Positions 14,060-21,555 of a stretch of 24,357 nt of DNA are shown here, one piece after another. This DNA comes from SZUA-1377 sp964622255 (GTDB lineage: Bacteria; Campylobacterota; Campylobacteria; Campylobacterales; QNZT01), in the NCBI GenBank assembly GCA_964622255.1, contig CAZUPK010000062.1, forward strand, positions 1 to 24,357. The letters run 5' to 3'. The notes under the pieces were generated by a model, which saw only the letters and a list, made by a program, of their open reading frames with translations, was not told the DNA's origin and searched no databases. The position numbers and the translations under genes were made by a program. The stretch's first letter is position 1. Every line of letters starts with the position of its first letter.

Positions 14060-15490
14060 ATGGGAAAATTTGTAAATAGTGTTGAGGAGTTTTTTGACTT
14101 TTGTGACAAAAATGAAGTAGAGTATGTTGATTTTAGATTTACAGATATAAAAGGTGCTTGGCATCATATAAGTTACAGAATGAAAGCAGTTGATGCTGAT
14201 ATGTTAGAAAAAGGGCTTCCTTTTGATGGTTCTTCTATAGAGGCATGGCAACCTATAAATCAATCTGATATGCTTTTAAAACCGGATGTAGAGACTGCAT
14301 TTTTAGATCCTTTTACAGCTGATCCAACTATTATAGTTTTCTGTGATGTATTTGATATATACAAAGGACAAGCTTATGAGAAGTGTCCAAGAAGTATAGC
14401 TAAAAAAGCTCTAAAATACTTAGAAGAAACTGGTATTGGTGATGTTGCTTACTTTGGTCCTGAAAATGAGTTTTTTATATTTGATGATGTTCAAATATGG
14501 GATAATATAAACCAATCAGGATATAGAGTTGACTCTGAAGAGGGTGAGTGGAATATGAACACTAAGTTTGAAGACTATGCAAATATTGGACATAGACCGG
14601 GAACTAAAGGTGGTTACTTTCCGGTTATGCCGATAGATAGTATGGTGGATTTAAGAGCTGAGATGATGCAAGTTTTAGAAGATGTTGGATTGGAGGTTGT
14701 TTTAGGACACCACGAAGTTGCACAAGCTCAGGGTGAAATAGGTATCAAGTTTGGAACTCTTATAGAAGCTGCTGACAATGTTCAAAAGTATAAGTATGTA
14801 GTAAAGATGGTAGCTCACCTGAACGGAAAAACTGCAACATTTATGCCAAAACCACTATATGGAGACAATGGTAATGGTATGCATGTTCACCAGTCTATCT
14901 GGAAAGATGGTAAAAACCTCTTCTATAAAGAGGGAGAATATGCAAACTTAAGTGAGACTGCACTTAACTATCTAGGTGGTATCTTTAAACATGCAAGAGC
15001 GGTTGCTGCATTTACAAATGCTTCAACAAACTCTTACAAAAGACTTATTCCGGGGTTTGAGGCTCCTAGTATTTTAACTTACTCTAGCCAGAACAGATCG
15101 GCAGCTTGTAGAATTCCTTATGGAGCTGGAGAGGCTGCTACAAGGATAGAAACAAGATTTCCTGACTCAACTGCTAACCCATATCTAGCATTTGCAGTTT
15201 TACTTTTAGCCGGACTTGATGGTATCAAAAACAAAGATGTTCCGGTTGGACCTATGAATGAGGATCTTTTCGAGTTGAGTCTAGATGAGATTAGAGAAAA
15301 AAATATTCCTCAAATGCCTCATACTCTAAGAGAAGCACTCGAAGGACTTATAGCTGACAATGATTTCTTAAAACCTGTTATGACTGATGAGTTTATAGAT
15401 ACATATCAACATTATCAGTTTGAAAGACAAGTATGGCCTAATGAAGCTAGACCAACAGCATTTGAGTTTACTTCAACCTATTCGTGTTAA
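14060..15490 (+). CDS. glnA: Glutamine synthetase, type I
   Basis: Dodecameric cytosolic enzyme that condenses glutamate and ammonia with ATP, the main entry of ammonium nitrogen. The 476 residues are full length. Active-site motifs are intact: FDGSSIEAW (55-63), GPENEFFIFD (133-142), NGNGMHVHQS (270-279), and RIETRFPD (362-369) with NPYLAFA. The adenylylation loop, NLYDLP in enterics, reads DLFELS here (402-407), with Phe404 in place of the modified Tyr. The enzyme therefore cannot be switched off by tyrosine adenylylation, as described for Helicobacter GlnA. It has its own promoter and terminator-like hairpin, so it is probably a single-gene transcript. Confidence 0.98.
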   Translation: MGKFVNSVEEFFDFCDKNEVEYVDFRFTDIKGAWHHISYRMKAVDADMLEKGLPFDGSSIEAWQPINQSDMLLKPDVETAFLDPFTADPTIIVFCDVFDIYKGQAYEKCPRSIAKKALKYLEETGIGDVAYFGPENEFFIFDDVQIWDNINQSGYRVDSEEGEWNMNTKFEDYANIGHRPGTKGGYFPVMPIDSMVDLRAEMMQVLEDVGLEVVLGHHEVAQAQGEIGIKFGTLIEAADNVQKYKYVVKMVAHLNGKTATFMPKPLYGDNGNGMHVHQSIWKDGKNLFYKEGEYANLSETALNYLGGIFKHARAVAAFTNASTNSYKRLIPGFEAPSILTYSSQNRSAACRIPYGAGEAATRIETRFPDSTANPYLAFAVLLLAGLDGIKNKDVPVGPMNEDLFELSLDEIREKNIPQMPHTLREALEGLIADNDFLKPVMTDEFIDTYQHYQFERQVWPNEARPTAFEFTSTYSC

Positions 15491-15502
15491 GTAAAAAAAA
15501 TT

Positions 15503-15522
15503 TTGGGGCTTTCCCTCCCCAA
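15503..15522 (+). terminator. Terminator-like hairpin after glnA
   Basis: TTGGGG (15503-15508) and CCCCAA (15517-15522) form a GC-rich 6-bp stem with an 8-nt loop, 13 nt past the glnA stop and preceded by an A-run. The tail TCTTCTTG is only moderately T-rich. Confidence 0.6.
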
Positions 15523-15527
15523 TCTTC

Positions 15528-15556
15528 TTGACTTTTAATCAAAATTTAACTACAAT
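15528..15556 (+). promoter_or_regulatory. Promoter of rho (TTGACT-17-TACAAT)
   Basis: TTGACT (15528-15533) and TACAAT (15551-15556) are spaced by 17 bp, a near-consensus sigma-70 promoter. The RNA would have a leader of about 70 nt before rho. It probably drives rho-murI-dnaX. Confidence 0.65.
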
Positions 15557-15632
15557 CAAAAAGCCTGTTTAAGTTTCAAATACTCACAAAACTTAAAGAT
15601 TCTTACAAAAGGAAATTCCAAAAGAAGGTAGT

Positions 15633-16994
15633 ATGGAAAAATCTGAACAAAATCAACAAAACCAAGAACAAAATGGTGAAAAAAAACAAAATAACAACTA
15701 CAGAAAACAGTATCAAAGAACACACACTCCGGTTCAAGGACATAAGATAGAGGATTTACGAGCAAAAAGTTTAGAAGAGTTACTTGAGATTGCAGACGAG
15801 TTAAATGTTGAAAATCCACACCAATTAAAAAGACAAGATCTTATTTTTGAGATATTGAAGTCTCAGGTTAGTCAAGGAGGATATATCCTCTTTACAGGTA
15901 TCCTAGAAATTGCCCATGATGGGTATGGATTTTTAAGAAGCACAGATGTAAATTTTTCAAATAGCTCCCATGATGCCTATGTTAGTGCAACACAGATAAG
16001 AAAGTTTGCTCTCAGGACTGGTGATATAGTAACAGGGCAGGTTAGACAACCAAAAGATCAAGAGAGATATTATGCACTTTTAAAGATAGAAGCTGTAAAT
16101 TACATGCCTCTAAAAGATATAAGAAATCGTCCTCTATTTGATAACTTAACTCCACTTTATCCTGCTGAACAACTGAAGTTAGAGTATGATGCGAACAAAT
16201 TAACCGGTCGTGTTATGGATCTTTTTACCCCTTTTGGAAAGGGACAAAGGGGACTTATCGTTGCACCTCCAAGAACTGGTAAAACCGAGCTTTTAAAAGA
16301 GTTGGCCCACGGAATCTCAAGAAATCATCCAGAGGTAAATCTTATGGTTTTGCTTGTAGATGAGCGACCTGAAGAGGTTACCGATATGCAAAGAAGTGTA
16401 AATGGAGAGGTTTTTAGCTCAACTTTTGATCTTCCCGCAAACAACCATGTGAGAGTAGCAGAGCTTGTCATAGAAAGAGCAAAGAGACTTGTTGAGATTG
16501 GAAAAGATGTTGTTATACTTCTTGATAGTATAACAAGACTTGCAAGAGCTTACAACACTGTAACTCCATCAAGTGGAAAAGTTTTAAGTGGTGGTGTAGA
16601 TGCAAATGCTCTACACAAGCCAAAGAGATTTTTCGGAGCTGCAAGAAATATAGAAAATGGTGGAAGCTTAACTATCATATCAACTGCTCTCATAGAAACT
16701 GGAAGCAAGATGGATGAAGTTATCTTTGAAGAGTTTAAAGGAACGGGAAATAGTGAGTGTGTCCTTGATAGAAATATTAGCGATAGAAGAATCTATCCGG
16801 CTATAAGTATCTTGAAATCTGGAACAAGAAAAGAGGAACTTCTGCTTGGAGATGATAAACTACAAAAAGTTTGGGCTTTAAGATCTGTTATGAGTCAGAT
16901 GGACGATATAGAAGCCCTTAAGTTTTTATACTTAAAGATGAGAAAGACTAGAGATAATAATGAGTTTTTGTCTATTATGAATGATGGAGCATAA
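15633..16994 (+). CDS. rho: Transcription termination factor Rho
   Basis: Hexameric RNA-dependent ATPase that ends transcription. The 453 residues include an N-terminal Gln/Asn-rich extension (about 1-35, with runs such as QNQQNQEQN) not found in E. coli Rho. The Rho N domain follows (about 40-80), then the cold-shock-like primary RNA site with DGYGFLRS (96-103). The ATPase core has the P-loop GLIVAPPRTGKT (207-218), where many Rho proteins have APPKAGKT, VDERPEEV (242-249), Walker B VVILLDSITRLARAYN (293-308) and the Q/R loops. AGAAGG lies 5-6 nt before the ATG. It heads a co-directional group with murI and dnaX. The Q/N-rich segment could promote assembly, as suggested for other Rho proteins with such regions. 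Confidence 0.98.
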   Translation: MEKSEQNQQNQEQNGEKKQNNNYRKQYQRTHTPVQGHKIEDLRAKSLEELLEIADELNVENPHQLKRQDLIFEILKSQVSQGGYILFTGILEIAHDGYGFLRSTDVNFSNSSHDAYVSATQIRKFALRTGDIVTGQVRQPKDQERYYALLKIEAVNYMPLKDIRNRPLFDNLTPLYPAEQLKLEYDANKLTGRVMDLFTPFGKGQRGLIVAPPRTGKTELLKELAHGISRNHPEVNLMVLLVDERPEEVTDMQRSVNGEVFSSTFDLPANNHVRVAELVIERAKRLVEIGKDVVILLDSITRLARAYNTVTPSSGKVLSGGVDANALHKPKRFFGAARNIENGGSLTIISTALIETGSKMDEVIFEEFKGTGNSECVLDRNISDRRIYPAISILKSGTRKEELLLGDDKLQKVWALRSVMSQMDDIEALKFLYLKMRKTRDNNEFLSIMNDGA

Positions 16995-16998
16995 AAAT

Positions 16999-17026
16999 AA
17001 GTAGGAAGTAGGAAGTAGGAAGTAGG
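16999..17026 (+). repeat. Four tandem AAGTAGG heptamers before murI
   Basis: AAGTAGG is repeated four times without error and ends 5 nt before the murI ATG. Each unit contains an AGG core, and the last one is the natural ribosome-binding site of murI. Tandem short repeats expand and contract by slippage. Changing the count would alter the rho-murI spacing and the number of alternative ribosome-binding cores, without touching either reading frame. Confidence 0.85.
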
Positions 17027-17031
17027 AAATT

Positions 17032-17784
17032 ATGAGGGCTGGGGTTTTTGATAGTGGTGTTGGGGGACTTACTGTTGTAAAGTCCCTTCTTTTGAGTGGT
17101 TTTTTTAGTGAAATCATCTACTATGGGGATACTGCCAGGGTTCCATATGGCATAAAAGATAAAAATACTATCATAAGATATTCCCTTGAAGCACTAGAAT
17201 TTTTTAAAAACTTTGATATAGATATCCTTATAACAGCTTGTAACTCCGTAAGTGCTTATGCTTTAGAAGAACTTCAAAAACAAGCTCCTTTTAAAGTAAC
17301 AGGAGTTATACAGCCAGGAGTTTTAGCAGTAGAAAACTCTTTAAAAGATAAAAACTCCTCTATCCTCATACTTGGAACAAAAGCAACTATCAATAGCAAC
17401 CAGTATAAAAACCTTTTAGAGCAAAAGGGATATAAAAATAGTTTTTCTATAGCCCCATCGCTCTTTGTTCCTATCGTTGAAGAGGGACTTTTTGGCGGAG
17501 ATATTTTAGAAAGCACTATAAAACACTACTTTAAGGATATCAGTGAACCTGATGCCATCATACTAGGATGCACTCACTTTCCACTTATAGCTGATGCTTT
17601 GTCTAAATACTTTCCAAACTCAAAACTTATCCATTCTGGAGATGCTGTTGTAGAGTTTTTAAAGAAAGAATACAATTTAAAAAAAGTTTTTGAAAAAACA
17701 GATATAAAGTTTTTTGCAACTGAAAATCCAGATAGTTTAAAAAAAGTTGCAAAAAAATGGTTAGATTTGGATACAATACAATAA
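17032..17784 (+). CDS. murI: Glutamate racemase
   Basis: Cofactor-independent racemase that makes D-glutamate for peptidoglycan. The 250 residues match the family. It begins with GVFDSGVGGLTV (4-15; D7 and S8). The two catalytic cysteines are C70 in ITACNSVSA and C180 in LGCTHFPL, and YYGDTARVPYG (30-40) is conserved. It starts 37 nt after rho behind the AAGTAGG tandem repeat and ends 13 nt before dnaX, so the three genes probably share a transcript. Confidence 0.97.
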   Translation: MRAGVFDSGVGGLTVVKSLLLSGFFSEIIYYGDTARVPYGIKDKNTIIRYSLEALEFFKNFDIDILITACNSVSAYALEELQKQAPFKVTGVIQPGVLAVENSLKDKNSSILILGTKATINSNQYKNLLEQKGYKNSFSIAPSLFVPIVEEGLFGGDILESTIKHYFKDISEPDAIILGCTHFPLIADALSKYFPNSKLIHSGDAVVEFLKKEYNLKKVFEKTDIKFFATENPDSLKKVAKKWLDLDTIQ

Positions 17785-17797
17785 AAAAGGTTTTACT

Positions 17798-19369
17798 TTG
17801 AGTGAAGTTTTAGCACTAAAATATCGTCCTTCATCCTTTGATAAACTTATAGGACAAGAGAGTGTCCGAGTAACTTTAACCTCTGCATTAAATACTAAAA
17901 GACTCTCTTATGCATATCTTTTTTCAGGGCTTAGAGGAAGTGGAAAAACTTCAACTGCGAGAATTTTTGCAAAAGCTCTACTTTGCCAAAACGGTATATC
18001 TTCAACTCCTTGTGAGAGTTGTGAAAACTGTAAAATGGCAAATGAAGGAAGACACATAGATATCATAGAAATGGATGGTGCAAGTAGTAGAAAGATAGAT
18101 GATATAAGAGGACTCATAGAGCAAACAAAGTATAAACCAAATCTGGGAAGATTTAAAATCTTTATCATAGATGAAGTTCATATGCTTACTCGTGAAGCTT
18201 TCAATGCCCTCTTAAAAACCTTAGAGGAGCCACCAAAGTATGTAAAGTTTATCTTGGCAACTACAGATCCATTGAAGCTTCCAGCAACCATACTTTCAAG
18301 AACACAACATTTTAGATTTAAGAAGATTTCGCAAACTGATGTTATCAAACATATATCGCATATTTTAGACTTAGAAAATATAGGGTATGAAGATGAAGCC
18401 CTAAAAATAATAGCTCGTGCAGGTAATGGCTCACTAAGAGATACTTTAACTCTTCTAGATCAAGTCATCATCTACACAAATAGTTTTATAGATGTAAAAA
18501 GTGTCACATCGATGCTTGGAGTTTTGGATCCCAAGTTTTTTGAAAAGTTAGTTGATACTATCTTAAACAAAGATAAAGATACACTTGTAAGTTTTATAAA
18601 AGAATTAGAGGAGTATGAAGCTGAAGTTGTTTTAGATGAGTTTATCTCATACTTAAAAGAGAGATTTTTAGCAAATGATCCAAAATTTTCACTGATGCTT
18701 ATAGAGAGATTTTTTAGAATCTTAAGCGAATCAAAAAATCTTTTGCAATTTAACTCTGACAATAGTTTTGTTTTGACTCTTACATTTTTTAAAATGATAG
18801 AGGCTTTAAAACTCAAAGATATAGATGATATGATAGAGTCTTTAGAAAGTAAGATGCCACCTATAAAAGACAATATAAATATTACAATCCCTACTCAAAA
18901 TAGCATCAGTCAAAAAACAAATAAAAAAAATAGTTTTGAAAAACTAAGAAAGTTACTTTATGATAGAAACTATGAGCTTGGAGAGTGTTTTGAAAAGAGT
19001 ATAGAGTTTATCTCTTTTGAAAATGATACTTTAAACTTGACATCATCAGCACAAGATAAGTGTAAAGAGATATTAAGAAAGAGCTCCTCTATCATAAAAT
19101 ACTTTGTAAAAGAGTGTTTTACCATAGATACAAAGATATCCATAAAAACAGTAGAAAAAAAAGCTCTTGAAAACTCTTCCAAAAAAGAGGATTTAAAAAT
19201 AAAAGAAAATAGTTCAAGTAGTTGTATTGCAAATAAGGTTGTAAGTAAAACACAAGAGGTTAATCCTAACAATATCTTAGAACATAACTTTGTAAAAAAA
19301 GCCAAAGAACTTTTTGAACCTAAGAAAATAATAGTCAGAGTAAACCACCCAAGTGCTAAACAAGTTTAG
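17798..19369 (+). CDS. dnaX: DNA polymerase III subunit gamma/tau
   Basis: Clamp-loader ATPase of the replicative polymerase, 523 residues. The start is TTG at 17798, with AAAAAGG 7 nt upstream; no ATG lies before the conserved LALKYRPSSFDKLIGQE. Walker A is GLRGSGKT (44-51), the zinc site C63, C72, C75, C78, Walker B IIDEVHML (123-130), sensor 1 ATTDP (154-158), and SRTQHFRF marks the arginine-finger region. Domain III ends near 355; a polar linker and a basic tail follow. An A8 tract covers codons 376-378, and a -1 shift there meets UAG at once, so a short gamma-like form of 378 residues is possible. The last residues VNHPSAKQV do not look like the usual FEPKKI-K ending and may come from junction DNA. 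Confidence 0.95.
   Translation: MSEVLALKYRPSSFDKLIGQESVRVTLTSALNTKRLSYAYLFSGLRGSGKTSTARIFAKALLCQNGISSTPCESCENCKMANEGRHIDIIEMDGASSRKIDDIRGLIEQTKYKPNLGRFKIFIIDEVHMLTREAFNALLKTLEEPPKYVKFILATTDPLKLPATILSRTQHFRFKKISQTDVIKHISHILDLENIGYEDEALKIIARAGNGSLRDTLTLLDQVIIYTNSFIDVKSVTSMLGVLDPKFFEKLVDTILNKDKDTLVSFIKELEEYEAEVVLDEFISYLKERFLANDPKFSLMLIERFFRILSESKNLLQFNSDNSFVLTLTFFKMIEALKLKDIDDMIESLESKMPPIKDNINITIPTQNSISQKTNKKNSFEKLRKLLYDRNYELGECFEKSIEFISFENDTLNLTSSAQDKCKEILRKSSSIIKYFVKECFTIDTKISIKTVEKKALENSSKKEDLKIKENSSSSCIANKVVSKTQEVNPNNILEHNFVKKAKELFEPKKIIVRVNHPSAKQV
18923..18946 (+). promoter_or_regulatory. Candidate dnaX slippage/frameshift site
   Basis: Eight A residues (18923-18930) are read AAA AAA AAT in frame. 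Slipping back one base gives AAA then TAG (18931-18933). Bases 18931-18946 can fold as TAGTTT-TGAA-AAACTA directly after the tract. The position is between the clamp-loader core and the tail, where E. coli and Thermus make gamma. The hairpin has no spacer, so transcriptional slippage may be likelier than ribosomal frameshifting. Function is inferred. Confidence 0.35.
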
Positions 19370-19482
19370 GATATTGGGCTTCTTGCTTCACGGTGCTATA
19401 TCTAGTTATAAAAAGTTGAGACTCCGATAGAGGATACTTTACAGTTATATTTCAATGGTTCCTACTGTATTTTTATTATCTA

Positions 19483-19621
19483 ATACCAACCAAAAAATAG
19501 ACTTAATAAAAGGAACAAAAATTGCTTGGGATAGATTATGTTAGAATTAAAAGAACATAACACAATAGAAATTAAAAAAATAAGCATAATGTAAAGATAC
19601 CAGTTTTTTTTCGGTTGGTAT
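19483..19621. mobile_element. Possible MITE-like segment bounded by inverted repeats
   Basis: ATACCAACC (19483-19491) and GGTTGGTAT (19613-19621) are perfect 9-bp inverted repeats; including the adjoining A-run/T-run the arms match at 14 of 15 positions. The 139-bp segment between has no gene, only an 18-codon frame (MLELKEHNTIEI...). TAA flanks both ends and could be a target duplication. The right arm ends in an outward extended -10 box. A mini transposon-like element is one reading; a large RNA hairpin base is another. Confidence 0.3.
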
Positions 19622-19624
19622 AAT
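19616..19624 (+). promoter_or_regulatory. Extended -10 promoter in the dnaX-LysM gap
   Basis: TGGTATAAT is a perfect extended -10 (TGN-TATAAT) pointing right. An RNA would begin near 19630, run through the hairpins at 19649-19691 and meet the strong hairpin at 19742-19793. Confidence 0.5.
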
Positions 19625-19629
19625 ACTAT

Positions 19630-19793
19630 GAGAAGATATATATAAAATCAAGGCTAAAGCCTTGTGGCTTTTAGTCCGACGGCTAAAGACCATTGGGATG
19701 AATGCTAAGAGTTATTAAAAGTTTAAATCTGTAACAATTTAAAAAAAAATTAACTTTAGGATTATGTATCTAATCATAAAGTTAATTTTTTTT
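19630..19793 (+). ncRNA. Candidate structured small RNA (IS200/IS605 right-end or omega-RNA-like)
   Basis: Between the extended -10 box and a terminator-like hairpin is about 165 nt without coding potential. It has CAAGGC-TAAA-GCCTTG (19649-19664, perfect 6-bp stem), then a second stem in which GG-TTTAG-CC pairs with GG-CTAAA-CC (19666-19691), then ATTGGGATGAATGC. The CTAAAG motif occurs three times in alternating orientation, so alternative folds are possible. The hairpin pair plus TGGGATGAATGC resembles right ends of IS200/IS605 elements, which encode the TnpB guide RNA scaffold. No tnpA or tnpB is present. It is not tmRNA, RNase P, 6S or SRP RNA by any motif I can see. The resemblance is from memory and not verified. 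Confidence 0.35.
19742..19793. terminator. 22-bp bidirectional terminator-like hairpin
   Basis: A8-TTAACTTTA (19742-19758) pairs perfectly with TAAAGTTAA-T8 (19777-19793); after one mismatch, GATTA pairs with TAATC around a TGTATC-type loop. The T8 on the right arm and A8 on the left give U-tracts on both strands. It would stop RNA from the upstream -10 box. Confidence 0.6.
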
Positions 19794-19804
19794 GTTATTA
19801 TATT

Positions 19805-19865
19805 AAGGGAGTTTCCAAAAATTTAGATAGTTCTATGGACTATCTAGATTTTTGAAGATTCCCTT
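19805..19865 (+). other. Long hairpin in the LysM gene leader
   Basis: AAGGGA pairs with TCCCTT, TTC with GAA, AAAAAT with ATTTTT, then after a T-G wobble TAGATAGT pairs with ACTATCTA around a 7-nt loop, about 24 pairs in 61 bases. It ends 26 nt before the LysM gene ATG. It directly follows the preceding hairpin. It may be a leader structure, a second terminator or an element end. Confidence 0.55.
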
Positions 19866-19891
19866 GAATAACTTTTTTAAGGTTTAATATT

Positions 19892-20701
19892 ATGAGAGAT
19901 GAAGAATATTTTAGATTTAGAGTTGAAAAAGATAACCCTGATTGGTTCAGTATAGTTGTCAAATCACTATCTATTCTGGCATTGATAATTTTTATAATAT
20001 TTTTGTCTATATGGGGATATAGATATGTTATTAAAAATGAAAGTGTAAACACTCAAAACCAAAAAAAAATTTTACCAAATACTCAGAATACTCAGAAAAT
20101 TGTGCCTAAAGAAGCTACTAGTCCAAAATTAAAAAAAGAAGAATTAGCTCTTATTATAAAACTAGTTTTAGAAGAGATAGGGAAAAATCAAAAAAATCAG
20201 GTTGTAGCAGAAGATATAAAAAAATCAGAAGATAGTGAGCTTTTAAAATCCCTTCAAAATTCTCAAGTAGATACTACTAAAGAAATGGTAGAAATGCCTA
20301 AAATTACAGAAGAAAAAAGACTTGAAGAATTAGCAAATAAAAAAATAAAAGATGAGGTTATAAAAAAGAAGATAACTTATAATGCAGTTGTTATAAATCA
20401 CAAAGAGGTTAGAAGTGTTGATGATTTAGCAAAACTATATGCATCTATAAATAAAATATCAAAGAAAAAAAAGAAAAAGATACTAAAAAGTGCATATACT
20501 AAAAAAATAACTAAAGAGATTATCATAAGAAAAAATGCGATGAGGACTATAACCGTAAAAGCCGGAGATACACTCTCAAGTATCGCTTTAAGAGCTTATG
20601 GAAAATCGTCAATGTATAAAAAAATTTTTGAAGCAAATCCGGATCTCCTATCTAATCCTAACAACTTAAAAGTAGGTATGAGGCTTAGAGTTCCTAAGTA
20701 A
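19892..20701 (+). CDS. Membrane-anchored LysM-domain protein
   Basis: No gene name recognised. The 269-residue protein has a short cytoplasmic N-terminus (1-20), one transmembrane segment (about 21-43), a polar Lys/Glu/Asn-rich stalk with likely coiled-coil parts (80-100 and 135-160), a very basic stretch SKKKKKKILK (190-199), and a C-terminal LysM domain (about 218-268: TVKAGDTLSSIALRAYG ... NPNNLKVGMRLRVP). LysM binds peptidoglycan glycan strands, so the protein probably links the inner membrane to the wall. AAGG lies 10 nt before the ATG. It is preceded by two long hairpins and followed at once by repeat copy D. It appears to be a single-gene unit. Confidence 0.88.
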   Translation: MRDEEYFRFRVEKDNPDWFSIVVKSLSILALIIFIIFLSIWGYRYVIKNESVNTQNQKKILPNTQNTQKIVPKEATSPKLKKEELALIIKLVLEEIGKNQKNQVVAEDIKKSEDSELLKSLQNSQVDTTKEMVEMPKITEEKRLEELANKKIKDEVIKKKITYNAVVINHKEVRSVDDLAKLYASINKISKKKKKKILKSAYTKKITKEIIIRKNAMRTITVKAGDTLSSIALRAYGKSSMYKKIFEANPDLLSNPNNLKVGMRLRVPK

Positions 20702-20702
20702 C

Positions 20703-20789
20703 CTACTTTATTACAATCTTTTCAAGAAAACCCTGTTCTATAAGACTTGGATGAGTTGAAAAAGATATTGCTAAATTTTTAAATATTTG
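20703..20789 (-). repeat. 87-bp dispersed repeat, copy D, with relic reading frame
   Basis: Partner of 10122-10208 (about 80 percent identity, same orientation). It starts 1 base after the LysM gene stop. The minus-strand frame QIFKNLAISFSTHPSL..GFLEKIVIK ends at TAG (20703-20705). Just upstream, other frames read FDDIVANI and LEAGKYRLYTCY, as if a longer gene had decayed by frameshifts. Family unknown. Confidence 0.6.
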
Positions 20790-20893
20790 CTACAATATCA
20801 TCAAAGTAAGAGATAGCAAGTATATAACCGATATTTCCCTGCTTCTAAGAGTTTAATATCTCATTTGAGTATATAGATAAAACTAAAATTAGC

Positions 20894-20899
20894 TATAAT
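20894..20899 (+). promoter_or_regulatory. -10 box of trmL
   Basis: TATAAT in TTAGCTATAATGATA, 71 nt before the trmL ATG. The region 20790-20890 shows nothing else definite. Confidence 0.4.
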
Positions 20900-20970
20900 G
20901 ATATAAGATTCACAGTCAGTGATTGTTTGCAAAAGATAGTGAAAGATTTAGAAAATAGGAAAGATGAGTT

Positions 20971-21435
20971 ATGTTTAACATAGTTTTAGTTCACCCACAG
21001 ATACCCCAAAACACAGGAACTATAGGAAGGGTATGTGTAAATACTAACTCAAAGCTTCATATCATAAAACCGATAGGTTTTGATTTGAGTGAAAAAGCTG
21101 TTAGAAGAGCAGGACTTGATTATTGGAAGCTTTTAGACTTAATAGTTTGGGATAGTTTGGAAGAGTTTTATAAGGTAAATAAAACTTATCAGGATAGATT
21201 TTTTTACTCTACTACAAAGACAAAGAAAAGATATTTTGAAGTGAAGTTTCAAAAGGGAGATTTTTTATTTTTTGGAAGTGAAACAACTGGTATTCCTGAA
21301 GAGTTTATGAGAAAAAATGAGCAAAATATGATAACTATTCCTATGGGAAAAAATGGAAGAAGTTTAAATCTCTCTATATCGGTTGGTATAGTCTTATATG
21401 ATGCTATAAGACAACTTGGAGGAGTTGTAGGATGA
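20971..21435 (+). CDS. trmL: tRNA (cytidine(34)-2'-O)-methyltransferase
   Basis: SPOUT-class methyltransferase that puts a 2'-O-methyl group on the wobble nucleotide of leucine tRNAs. The 154 residues are the normal minimal SPOUT size. The three knot motifs are clear: PQIPQNTGTIGRVC (9-22), FGSETTGIPEEF (101-112) and IPMGKNGRSLNLSISVGIVL (123-142). AGGA lies 10 nt before the ATG. It faces ribBA, with a 120-nt gap that holds no obvious GC-rich terminator. Confidence 0.95.
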   Translation: MFNIVLVHPQIPQNTGTIGRVCVNTNSKLHIIKPIGFDLSEKAVRRAGLDYWKLLDLIVWDSLEEFYKVNKTYQDRFFYSTTKTKKRYFEVKFQKGDFLFFGSETTGIPEEFMRKNEQNMITIPMGKNGRSLNLSISVGIVLYDAIRQLGGVVG

Positions 21436-21555
21436 AAGTATAATACCTTCCAGAAAAAATAACTGATTGAAAAGATTTTTATTCTTAAATAAGATGGCAT
21501 ACTCTTAACAAAATGGGGCATTATCTTTTTGTAAATGTTAAATATGGGTGATGGA

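Noticed and set aside
18472..18873. 133-codon minus-strand frame over dnaX
   Set aside because: Ser/Lys-rich antisense shadow of a clear dnaX coding sequence.
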